Source of the DNA: DASQEH01 sp038237745
GTDB lineage: Bacteria > Actinomycetota > Actinomycetes > Propionibacteriales > Nocardioidaceae
Assembly: GCA_038237745.1 (NCBI GenBank)
Contig: JBBRYJ010000005.1
Span: 124,001-188,000, forward strand
Direction of reading: 5' to 3'
Length of the DNA stretch: 64,000 nucleotides
Part shown: positions 17,231 to 26,151 of the stretch, one piece after another
Numbering within the stretch: the first letter of the stretch is position 1
Layout: each line of letters begins with the position of its first letter
Made by a program: the position numbers and the translations under genes
Notes under the pieces: model-generated
What the model saw: only the letters and a program-made list of their open reading frames with translations
Database searches by the model: none
What the model was told of the DNA's origin: nothing

Positions 17231-18154
17231 TCAGAGGGCGCTGGCGGCGAAGGTGTCGCACGAGGTCAAGCTCCCGGACTGGTAGCCGGTCATGAACCAG
17301 TTGACCCGCTGCGCCGACGAGCCGTGGGTCCACTGCTCCTGGTTGACCTGACCGTTCGAGAGCTTCTGGATGTGGTCATCCCCGACCGCGGTCGCAGCGT
17401 CGATGGCCTGTCGGATATCGGCGTCGGTGAGCCCCTCGATGAACACGTTGCCGTCGGCGTCCTTCGCGGTGGTGGCGAAGTGGGCCCAGATCCCGGCGTA
17501 GCAGTCGGCCTGGAGCTCGATCCGTACCGAGGGGCTCGTCGGCCCGGTCTGCCGGCTCTGGTTCTTCGCCAGTGTCCCGAGCAGGTCCTGCACGTGGTGA
17601 CCGTACTCGTGGGACACGACGTACGCGTCAGAGAAGTCGCCTCCAGCGGCGCCGAGCTGACCCTTGAGCATGTCGTCGAAGAAGCTCAGCTCGAGATAGA
17701 CGAGCTTGTCGCCCGGGCAGTAGAAGGGACCGGTCTGGGTGGTGGCCTGGCCGCAGGCGGTGTCGGTCGCCCCGGTGAAGTAGACGATGTCGGCCTCCTG
17801 GTAGTCGACCCCCGGCGCCTGTTGCGGCAGGCCGTCTGTCCAGAACGCCTGGATCGAGTTCACGTCGGCAAGGATCCGGCACTGTTGTTGGGTCGTGTCT
17901 GCACCGGACTGACAGCTGTCGATACTGGACGTGTCACTGGAGCTGCTGCCGACACCGGGGATCCCGCCACATTTGGCAGCCACGACCAGCAGGATGATGA
18001 CGAGAACGACGCCGCCGATGCCGCCGCCGACCGGCAGTCCTCCGAGACCGCCGCCACCAAGGCCGGGCATCCCCGACACGCCACCGCCGGACCGCTGCCC
18101 TCGCCTGTCCTGGACCTGACTGCGATCGAGCCTGGCCCTGGGGTTGTACTTCAT
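17231..18154 (-). CDS. Neutral zinc metallopeptidase, YpfJ family
   Basis: 307-aa membrane-anchored protein of the YpfJ/KPN_02809 family. After a basic, Gly-rich N-terminus (to residue 45) one hydrophobic helix (GGVVLVIILLVVAA) should anchor it, leaving the catalytic domain outside. The zinc site is H182EYGHH, with further conserved FFDDM, ELQADCYAGIWA (third ligand candidate Glu) and QRVNWFMTGYQ. Physiological substrates are unknown. ATG 18154 has GGAGGAC 6 nt upstream. Upstream bases 18155-18297 separate it from the divergent ABC-F gene. Confidence 0.92.
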   Translation of the reverse strand: MKYNPRARLDRSQVQDRRGQRSGGGVSGMPGLGGGGLGGLPVGGGIGGVVLVIILLVVAAKCGGIPGVGSSSSDTSSIDSCQSGADTTQQQCRILADVNSIQAFWTDGLPQQAPGVDYQEADIVYFTGATDTACGQATTQTGPFYCPGDKLVYLELSFFDDMLKGQLGAAGGDFSDAYVVSHEYGHHVQDLLGTLAKNQSRQTGPTSPSVRIELQADCYAGIWAHFATTAKDADGNVFIEGLTDADIRQAIDAATAVGDDHIQKLSNGQVNQEQWTHGSSAQRVNWFMTGYQSGSLTSCDTFAASAL

Positions 18155-18297
18155 CGCGCGTCCTCCGTATGACGCCACTCCGGGCGCGCACTGCTGTCTT
18201 GATGCCGACCGGTCGTCGGCGCGCCTGTAGCCTAGGCGAATCGTGTCCCCGACGCCTCGGATGGGCCGATTCGTCACGAAAGTGCGTACAGCCACTC

Positions 18298-19896
<1,599 letters not shown>

Positions 19897-19944
19897 TGGG
19901 GGCGGCGCGGCGCCGGCGTCGGCCGGCGTAGGTAGGTTACGGCG

Positions 19945-20787
19945 ATGATGCAGGAGCTCGCCGACGCGGGTCTGCGCTTGGAGGTCGACGGCCTTCGCGC
20001 GACCGTCACCTTGTGCCGCCCCCAGACTCGCAACGCCCAGTCGCCGGTGACGTGGGCGGCGCTGCGGGAGATCGGCAGGTCGCTGCCCACCTCGGTCCGG
20101 GTGGTCGTCGTACGCGCGGAGGGTGAGTCGTTCAGCGCGGGCCTCGACCGGCGGATGCTGTCCACCGGAGCCGACCCCGACCCCCACGCCGCCCCCGATC
20201 CGAACTCGCTGCTCGCCCTCAGCCGGTTGGACGACCCGGTCATGAACGGCGTGATCGCGGGATACCAGGAAGCGTTCAGCTGGCTGCGAAGGCCAGAACT
20301 GGTGACGATAGCGGCTGTCCAGGGCCATGCGGTCGGGGCGGGGTTCCAGCTGGCCCTGGCGTGCGACCTGACGGTGCTGGCTCAGGACGCGAAACTGGCC
20401 ATGCGGGAGGCATCCCTCGGGCTGGTGCCGGACCTCGGTGGCACTCAGCCACTCGTCGAGGCGGTGGGCTACTCTCGGGCGCTCGAGATCTGCCTGACCG
20501 GCCGACTCGTCGACGCGGCGGAGGCGCGACATCTCGGCCTGGCGACGCTCGTCGTACCGCGTTCGGACCTCGACGAGGCGGTCGACGACCTGGTCGCTGC
20601 CGTGTCCGGTCCCCCCGCTCAGGTCGTGGCCGCCACCAAGGCGCTGCTCCAGTCGGTGCCGATCGGTAGCCTCGCTGACCAGCTGGCGGCCGAACGGAGC
20701 GCCCAGGTGTCGGCCATCCGCGGTCTCCATCCGCCCAGATCGGGGAACAAACCGACCCTGCACGGCGTTGCGCCCCCCGATGAGTAG
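19945..20787 (+). CDS. Enoyl-CoA hydratase/isomerase (crotonase) family protein
   Basis: 280-aa crotonase-fold enzyme acting on acyl-CoA thioesters. The oxyanion-hole segments FSAGLDRRM and GHAVGAGFQLALACD and the second-glutamate region MREASLGLVPDLGG are present. The first catalytic glutamate of classical hydratases (GGGCE) is Gln here (GAGFQ), so the reaction may not be simple hydration. A TAGGTT box ends 6 nt before the ATG, suggesting a leaderless transcript and supporting ATG 19945. The gene overlaps the next ABC exporter by 8 nt. Confidence 0.88.
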   Translation: MMQELADAGLRLEVDGLRATVTLCRPQTRNAQSPVTWAALREIGRSLPTSVRVVVVRAEGESFSAGLDRRMLSTGADPDPHAAPDPNSLLALSRLDDPVMNGVIAGYQEAFSWLRRPELVTIAAVQGHAVGAGFQLALACDLTVLAQDAKLAMREASLGLVPDLGGTQPLVEAVGYSRALEICLTGRLVDAAEARHLGLATLVVPRSDLDEAVDDLVAAVSGPPAQVVAATKALLQSVPIGSLADQLAAERSAQVSAIRGLHPPRSGNKPTLHGVAPPDE

Positions 20788-22678
20788 TCCCGTCAATGCC
20801 GTGCGCATGATGCACAAGTTCAGTCGCGAGGACCCGACGAAGGGCCGCGACGGCCTTACTCCAGGCACCACCCGACGCGTGATGGCCTTCGCCCGTCCCT
20901 ACACCAGCCAGCTCCTGTGGTTCCTCGCGCTGGTGGTCGTCGACGCGATGCTCGTGGTGGCGACGCCCCTGTTGTTCCGGAAGATCGTCGATGACGGGGT
21001 GCTCAGAGGTGACCGCCGTGTCGTGACAGTGCTCGCCCTCGTCATCGCCGCCATCGCGGTCGCCGATGCCACCTTGACCCTCGTCCAGCGGTGGTACTCG
21101 TCACAGATTGGCGAGGGCCTGATCTACGACCTGCGGACGAAGGTCTTCGGGCACGTGCAGCGGATGCCGCTGGCGTTCTTCTCCCGGACCAACACCGGTT
21201 CTCTCGTGTCGCGACTCAACAACGACGTGATCGGAGCTCAGCGGGCTTTCACGTCGGTGTTGTCGGGTGTGGTCAGCAACGTGATCAGCCTGGTGCTGGT
21301 CGCCACGGCGATGCTCATCCTCTCCCCGCTCATCACCGGCCTGGCGCTGGTGATGGTCCCCGTCTTCCTGCTGCCGGCGAAGTGGGCGGGTCGCAAGCTC
21401 TCCGGTCTCACGCGTGAGCAGATGCAGACCAACGCCACGATGTCGGGGATGATGACCGAGCGGTTCAACGTCGGTGGCGCGATGCTCGTCAAGCTGTTCG
21501 GACGACCGGCCGAGGAGCAGAGTCAGTTCGAGGAGAACTCCGCCCTGGTTCGTGACCTCGGCATCAAGATCGCGATGACGGGCCGAATCTTCTACAGCGC
21601 GCTGACGCTGGTCGCCGCTCTCGCCACGGCGCTCGTCTACGGCATCGGCGGCCAGCTGGCCGTCAGCGAGACGGTGTCGGTCGGCACGCTGCTGGCACTC
21701 GCTGCCCTGATGGGCAGGCTGTACGGCCCCCTCACGTCGCTGTCGAACGTGCGCGTCGACGTACTGACCGCGCTCGTCTCGTTCGAGAGGGTGTTCGAGG
21801 TCCTCGACCTCGAGCCGATGATCCAGGATCGGCCGGAGGCCGTGCCTATCAACCCGAACGACCCGGCCACGGTGGAGTTCCGCTCGGTCGACTTCAGCTA
21901 CCCGACGGCCGACGAGGTCTCCCTCGCCAGCCTCGAGACGGTGTCCGGCCCCGACGGCATGGTCAGCCAACAGGTGCTGCACGACGTCAGCTTCACGCTG
22001 CAGCCCGGCCAGATGGTAGCCCTCGTCGGGCCCTCGGGCGCAGGAAAGACGACGCTCACCCATCTGGTCGCGCGCCTCTACGACGTCTCCGGCGGTCTTG
22101 TCCGGGTCGCGTCGCACGACGTACGAGACGTGCAGCAGTCCTCGCTGCACGACCTCGTCGGATACGTCACGCAGGACGCCCACATGTTTCACGACACGAT
22201 CCGCGCCAACCTGCTCTACGCACGGCCGGGCGCGTCCGATGCCCAGCTCATGGGCGCCCTGGATGCGGCTCAGGTCGGCGGGCTCGTCGCGGCACTGCCC
22301 GACGGGCTCGACACTGTCGTCGGCGACCGCGGCTACCGACTGAGCGGCGGAGAGCGCCAACGCCTCGCGATCGCCAGGCTGCTCCTCAAAGCACCCCGGA
22401 TCATCGTGCTCGACGAGGCCACGGCGCACCTGGACAGCGAATCGGAGTCGGCGGTCCAGCGGGCTCTCGACGTCGCCCTGGAGGGACGCACGTCGCTCGT
22501 CATCGCCCATCGGCTTTCGACCGTCCGGCATGCAGACCGGATCGTCGTCCTCGACCGCGGCCGGGTGGTCGAGCAGGGTACGCACCAGCAGCTGCTGGCC
22601 GCTGGTGGGCTCTATCGCGACCTCTACCGGACCCAGTTCGCCGACCAGGACGTCCCGGAGCCGGTGCCAACCGCCTGA
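20780..22678 (+). CDS. ABC exporter, fused permease and ATPase
   Basis: 632-aa half-transporter with six transmembrane segments (about residues 35-310) and a C-terminal nucleotide-binding domain: Walker A GPSGAGKTTL, signature LSGGERQRLAIA, Walker B IIVLDEATAHLD, H-loop VIAHRLSTV. It should dimerise to a full exporter of the MdlB/multidrug type; the substrate is unknown. An insertion with LASLETVSGPDGMVSQQ lies inside the ATPase before Walker A. Start: ATG 20780, overlapping the crotonase stop; ATG 20807 is also possible because no clear ribosome site precedes the first. Confidence 0.92.
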   Translation: MSSPVNAVRMMHKFSREDPTKGRDGLTPGTTRRVMAFARPYTSQLLWFLALVVVDAMLVVATPLLFRKIVDDGVLRGDRRVVTVLALVIAAIAVADATLTLVQRWYSSQIGEGLIYDLRTKVFGHVQRMPLAFFSRTNTGSLVSRLNNDVIGAQRAFTSVLSGVVSNVISLVLVATAMLILSPLITGLALVMVPVFLLPAKWAGRKLSGLTREQMQTNATMSGMMTERFNVGGAMLVKLFGRPAEEQSQFEENSALVRDLGIKIAMTGRIFYSALTLVAALATALVYGIGGQLAVSETVSVGTLLALAALMGRLYGPLTSLSNVRVDVLTALVSFERVFEVLDLEPMIQDRPEAVPINPNDPATVEFRSVDFSYPTADEVSLASLETVSGPDGMVSQQVLHDVSFTLQPGQMVALVGPSGAGKTTLTHLVARLYDVSGGLVRVASHDVRDVQQSSLHDLVGYVTQDAHMFHDTIRANLLYARPGASDAQLMGALDAAQVGGLVAALPDGLDTVVGDRGYRLSGGERQRLAIARLLLKAPRIIVLDEATAHLDSESESAVQRALDVALEGRTSLVIAHRLSTVRHADRIVVLDRGRVVEQGTHQQLLAAGGLYRDLYRTQFADQDVPEPVPTA

Positions 22679-22704
22679 CGTCCGGCGATGGCACAATGGC
22701 GGCC

Positions 22705-23463
22705 ATGGACCTGGGACTTCAGGACCGCGTCTTCATCCTCACCGGCGCAGCCCGGGGGCTAGGCCGGGCTACGGCCGAGGTGCTTGTGGCCGAAGGTGCG
22801 CGGGTCGTCATATCGTCACGGTCCCGTGAGAGTGTCGATGCCGCAGTGGCCTCCCTCGGAGAGGCCGCTGCCGTGGGGGTTGCAGCCGACAACGCCGACC
22901 CGGACACGCCGGCTGCACTGATCTCGACCGCCCGCGACCGGTTCGGTCGCCTCGACGGCGCGCTGATCAGCGTCGGCGGGCCCCCGCCCGGTGGGGTGAT
23001 GGACACCAGCGAGGAGGACTGGCGGACCTCCTTCGACGCAGTCTTCCTCGGTGCGGTCCGGCTCGCGACCGCGGTAGGAGCCGAGCTCGGCCGCGAGGGG
23101 TCACTGGTCTTCGTGCTCTCGACCTCCGTCAAGCAGCCGATCGGCGGCCTCGCGATCTCCAACGGGCTCCGGCCAGGGCTTGCGATGGTGGCGAAGACTC
23201 TGGCCGACGAGCTGGGCCCTCGCGGAGTCAGAGTCAACGGTCTGTTACCCGGTCGGGTCGACACGGAGCGCGTCCGCGAGCTCGACGTGCTGAGCGGCGA
23301 CCCCGACCAGACCCGGGCGTCCACGGCCGCGACGATCCCGTTGCGCCGCTACGGTCGGCCCGTGGAGTTCGGCCGCACCGCCGCCTTCCTGCTCTCGCCC
23401 GCTGCCGGCTATGTCACGGGGGTTCTGCTTCCGGTCGACGGCGGCCTTACTCGGGCACTGTGA
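22705..23463 (+). CDS. SDR family protein lacking the usual catalytic Tyr/Lys
   Basis: 252-aa short-chain dehydrogenase/reductase fold. The nucleotide-binding TGAARGLGRA is clear and the C-terminal GYVTGVLLPVDGG is FabG-like. Where the active-site Tyr-x3-Lys is expected the sequence reads SNGLRPGLAMVAK, placing Ser and Arg at those positions, so normal carbonyl reduction is doubtful. The Ser of the tetrad may be kept in LSTS. A CACAAT box ends 7 nt before ATG 22705; ATG 22696 is in frame too. The 3' end overlaps the convergent SURF1 gene by 17 nt. Confidence 0.88.
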   Translation: MDLGLQDRVFILTGAARGLGRATAEVLVAEGARVVISSRSRESVDAAVASLGEAAAVGVAADNADPDTPAALISTARDRFGRLDGALISVGGPPPGGVMDTSEEDWRTSFDAVFLGAVRLATAVGAELGREGSLVFVLSTSVKQPIGGLAISNGLRPGLAMVAKTLADELGPRGVRVNGLLPGRVDTERVRELDVLSGDPDQTRASTAATIPLRRYGRPVEFGRTAAFLLSPAAGYVTGVLLPVDGGLTRAL

Positions 23464-24214
23464 TTTTCATGCCGATACGGGGCGGCGCCTGCGACTCGCG
23501 GTACTCCGACCAGGCGAAGTAAGCCCAGAAACCGAACGCGAGCACGGCGAAGAAGAACCACTGCAGCCCGTAGAAGAAGGACGGCCCGGAGCTGAGGTCC
23601 GGCGCCTCCGCTGGTGCGGGGGCCGGTGTGACGACGGGATCCTCCTTGGTCGCGTCGAGGAAGCCGTCGAAGACGGCGTACGGCACCGTGGTCCCGATGG
23701 CGTCGGACGAGATGGCACGCACGAAGCCGTCGGACGGGCTCACCTGTCCCGAGTCTCCCGTCGAGCTCCGGCGTACCCATCCGGTGACCGTGACCTGTCC
23801 TGTCGGAGGAGCGGGGACATCTGGTCTCTCGTTGCCGTTGCCGGCCGTCTGGACCCAACCCCGGTCGACGACCAGGGCAGTGCCGCTCGCAGTCACGAGG
23901 GGGACGACGACGTCGACGCCGACCGACCCCTGTCTCGTCCTGTACAACACGAGCACCTGGTGGGCGACGTCGTACCTGCCGGTGGCGACGACGTTCGTCC
24001 ACTCGTCGGACTCCGACACGGCGCTCGTGGTGCTCATCACCTCGTCGACCGGGACGGCTGACTCGGCGAGGTGGGAGCGAATAGAGGCGTTGGAGTCGCT
24101 GCGCTCGTGGAAGCGACGGAACTGCCACAGTCCCAGCTCGACGCAGGCGACGCCGACCAGTGTCACGGCAAGCAGCAGGCCGAGCCAGCGTCGGGTGAGG
24201 AGGAATCGGAACAC
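23447..24214 (-). CDS. SURF1 family cytochrome c oxidase assembly protein
   Basis: 255-aa protein with an N-terminal and a C-terminal membrane helix around an extracytoplasmic domain, the SURF1 plan. The motif LGLWQFRRFHER follows the first helix and VDRGWVQ lies mid-protein, both hallmarks. It helps insert haem A and assemble subunit I of the aa3 oxidase, linking it to ctaA and ctaB at 0.8-2.8 kb. Start GTG 24214; a TAGGTT box lies 10 nt upstream, so the leader would be only a few nucleotides. It overlaps the SDR gene tail to tail. Confidence 0.92.
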   Translation of the reverse strand: MFRFLLTRRWLGLLLAVTLVGVACVELGLWQFRRFHERSDSNASIRSHLAESAVPVDEVMSTTSAVSESDEWTNVVATGRYDVAHQVLVLYRTRQGSVGVDVVVPLVTASGTALVVDRGWVQTAGNGNERPDVPAPPTGQVTVTGWVRRSSTGDSGQVSPSDGFVRAISSDAIGTTVPYAVFDGFLDATKEDPVVTPAPAPAEAPDLSSGPSFFYGLQWFFFAVLAFGFWAYFAWSEYRESQAPPRIGMKITVPE

Positions 24215-24291
24215 GGCTCGACCAAACCTACGCCGGGGACTATGAGCACGGTCCCCGACGGTGTGGGTCGAGGTCCCGTAGGCTGGGCCGG

Positions 24292-25305
24292 GTGACCATC
24301 CAGGAGGTGCCGACGCTGCCGTTGCTCGACCAGTTCGGCCGCGTCGGGACCGACCTGCGGGTCTCGCTCACCGACCGGTGCAACCTGCGTTGCTCGTACT
24401 GTATGCCGGCCGAGGGACTCGACTGGCTCCCAACGCCGGAGGTGCTGACCGACGACGAGGTGGTGCGGCTGATCTCCATCGCCGTCAACCATCTCGGGGT
24501 AGACGAGGTCAGGTTCACGGGGGGTGAGCCGCTGATCCGGCGCGGCTTCGTCGACATCGTGGCCCGGACCGCGGCCCTTCGGCCCCGGCCGACGATCGCC
24601 GTCACGACAAACGGGCTCGGGCTCGACAAGGTCGCCCGTCCCCTGGCCGACGCCGGACTCGACCGAGTGAACGTGAGCCTCGACACGGTTCGCCCCGAGA
24701 CGTTCGCTGCCATCACCCGCAGGGACCGGTTCCACGACGTGGTGAAGGGCCTTCAGGCCGCAGCCGGTGCTGGGCTCACTCCCATCAAGATCAACGCGGT
24801 CCTCCTGCGCGGCCACAACGACACCCAGGCGCCCGAGCTGCTGCGCTGGTGCGTCGACAGGGGCTACGAGCTCAGGTTCATCGAGCAGATGCCCCTCGAT
24901 GCGCAGCACGGGTGGAGCCGGGAGTCCATGATCACGGCGGACGAGACCCTCGCCTGTCTGGAGACCTGCTTCGACCTGACCGCGCACCCCGACGAGCGTG
25001 GTAGCGCACCGGCGGAGCTCTTCCTGGTCGACGGCGGCCCAGCGACGGTGGGCGTGATCGCGTCGGTGACCCGGCCCTTCTGCGGTGAATGCGACCGAGT
25101 CCGGCTGACGGCCGACGGTCAGGTGCGCAACTGCCTCTTCGCGCGCGAGGAGTCCGACCTGCGGTCGGCGCTTCGTCGAAGCGCCGGTGACGACGAGATC
25201 GCCGATCGATGGAGGGCCGCCATGTGGACGAAGCGGCCGGGCCATGGCATCGACGACACGTCTTTCCTCCAGCCCAGCAGGCCGATGAGCGCGATCGGAG
25301 GCTGA
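24292..25305 (+). CDS. moaA: GTP 3',8-cyclase MoaA
   Basis: 337-aa radical-SAM enzyme that starts molybdenum cofactor synthesis by cyclising GTP. Cluster 1 ligands are C30-x3-C34-x2-C37 (DRCNLRCSYC); the second cluster is marked by FCGECDRVRLTADGQVRNC; the C-terminus ends in the functional GG. VRFTGGEPLIRRG is the radical-SAM GGE motif. GTG 24292 has TAGGCT 7 nt upstream, pointing to a leaderless transcript. No other moa/moe gene is in the window, but the molybdenum-dependent xanthine dehydrogenase at 33.8-38.9 kb is a likely consumer of the cofactor. Confidence 0.97.
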   Translation: MTIQEVPTLPLLDQFGRVGTDLRVSLTDRCNLRCSYCMPAEGLDWLPTPEVLTDDEVVRLISIAVNHLGVDEVRFTGGEPLIRRGFVDIVARTAALRPRPTIAVTTNGLGLDKVARPLADAGLDRVNVSLDTVRPETFAAITRRDRFHDVVKGLQAAAGAGLTPIKINAVLLRGHNDTQAPELLRWCVDRGYELRFIEQMPLDAQHGWSRESMITADETLACLETCFDLTAHPDERGSAPAELFLVDGGPATVGVIASVTRPFCGECDRVRLTADGQVRNCLFAREESDLRSALRRSAGDDEIADRWRAAMWTKRPGHGIDDTSFLQPSRPMSAIGG

Positions 25306-25309
25306 GGCC

Positions 25310-25516
25310 TCAGACCGCATCGACGCCGCGCATGAAGCCGCGGGCGTCGAGAAAGGCCGTCAGCGACTCCTGATGGTCGGCGCAGGCAAGCCATGTCTTG
25401 CGGCGCTCGGGCGTATGCAGCTTTGGGTTGTTCCAGCGCAGGGCGACGGTGGCGGGCTGGGTGCAGCCTCGCGCCGAGCAGGTCGGCGCCTCGGCCTCCC
25501 GGCCGCTCAAGGTCAT
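25310..25516 (-). CDS. Small conserved actinobacterial Cys/His protein
   Basis: 68-aa protein of unknown function. It contains C-x4-C (CSARGC) and C-x2-H (CADH) around a conserved core with ALRWNNPKLHTPERRKTW, suggesting a small zinc-binding fold. Homologues of this size are widespread in actinobacteria; some carry the dubious name acetone carboxylase, which nothing here supports. It ends 4 nt from the moaA stop on the opposite strand. Start ATG 25516. Confidence 0.8.
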   Translation of the reverse strand: MTLSGREAEAPTCSARGCTQPATVALRWNNPKLHTPERRKTWLACADHQESLTAFLDARGFMRGVDAV

Positions 25517-25694
25517 CGCAGTGCCCCCCTCGCGCGGGTCCAGCCTCTCGTGAAGGAGAAGGTCATGGACCGAGATGAGAAAAAGCGATGCCGGACAGCC
25601 ACGGGGGGAGGCTACCCGGCACCACTCGCGATGGCCTTCCGACGGGGGGAACGGAACGGCCGGGTGTCAGTGTTGCACGGCTCGTGTCGCAGGT

Positions 25695-26009
25695 CTACCC
25701 CCGCAGGTCGTCACCTTGGCCCGGCGTCCCCTGCTCCAGGAGGGGCCGGTCCTCGGCATAGAAGGCTGGCGGACCGGACAGTTGACGTCGGTCCGTCGCG
25801 TTGGCGAGCACGACGGCGACATACGGCAGGAAGACCGCACCGGCGACCAGCACCCAGCGCAACGGCCCGGCCGTGACGATCGCCAGCACGAAGCAGGCGG
25901 TTCGTATCCCCATCGAGACGAGGTAGCGGATCTCCCGCCGTCGGATGTCGGCGCTCCGACCTGGGCGCGCGGACGTGATGGCGACTGGCGATTCTGAGTG
26001 CGAGTTCAA
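25695..26009 (-). CDS. DUF3099 family membrane protein
   Basis: 104-aa protein with the DUF3099 pattern: ITSARPGRSADIRRREIRYL followed by two hydrophobic helices (about residues 33-50 and 55-72). It should be a small inner-membrane protein; the role is unknown. The TTG at 26009 is chosen because AAGGAG lies about 7 nt upstream and no ATG/GTG fits. It is divergent from the debranching-enzyme gene. The 178-nt stretch to the next minus-strand gene (25517-25694) has no recognisable element. Confidence 0.8.
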   Translation of the reverse strand: MNSHSESPVAITSARPGRSADIRRREIRYLVSMGIRTACFVLAIVTAGPLRWVLVAGAVFLPYVAVVLANATDRRQLSGPPAFYAEDRPLLEQGTPGQGDDLRG

Positions 26010-26094
26010 CGGACTCTCCTTCAGTCTCCACGGTACGCCGCCCCTGCCCCGGACACGCGCCCGAGGCTATGCACGTGCGCGATACCGTCTTGCC

Positions 26095-26151
26095 ATGACC
26101 TGGGCACATGCACGCACACTGGCCCACGCGCCGGCGCCGCCGTCGCAGTGA
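26095..26151 (+). CDS. Possible 18-codon leader peptide before the debranching gene
   Basis: ATG 26095 opens an 18-codon frame encoding MTWAHARTLAHAPAPPSQ that stops at 26149-26151. The stop overlaps the GTG start of the next gene as GTGA. A TACCGT box (26083-26088) ends 6 nt before the ATG, so it could be the leaderless first frame of the mRNA and couple translation to the enzyme gene. The peptide has two histidines and a Pro-rich end but no clear attenuator run. Expression is unproven. Confidence 0.4.
   Translation: MTWAHARTLAHAPAPPSQ

Noticed and set aside
24215..24291. Possible molybdenum-cofactor riboswitch before moaA
   Set aside because: Only 77 nt separate moaA from the divergent SURF1 gene and the predicted transcript is leaderless, leaving no space for the element.
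25517..25694. Small coding frame starting at ATG 25565 on the plus strand
   Set aside because: It has no conserved features and would overlap the DUF3099 gene on the other strand; the gap is best left as non-coding.
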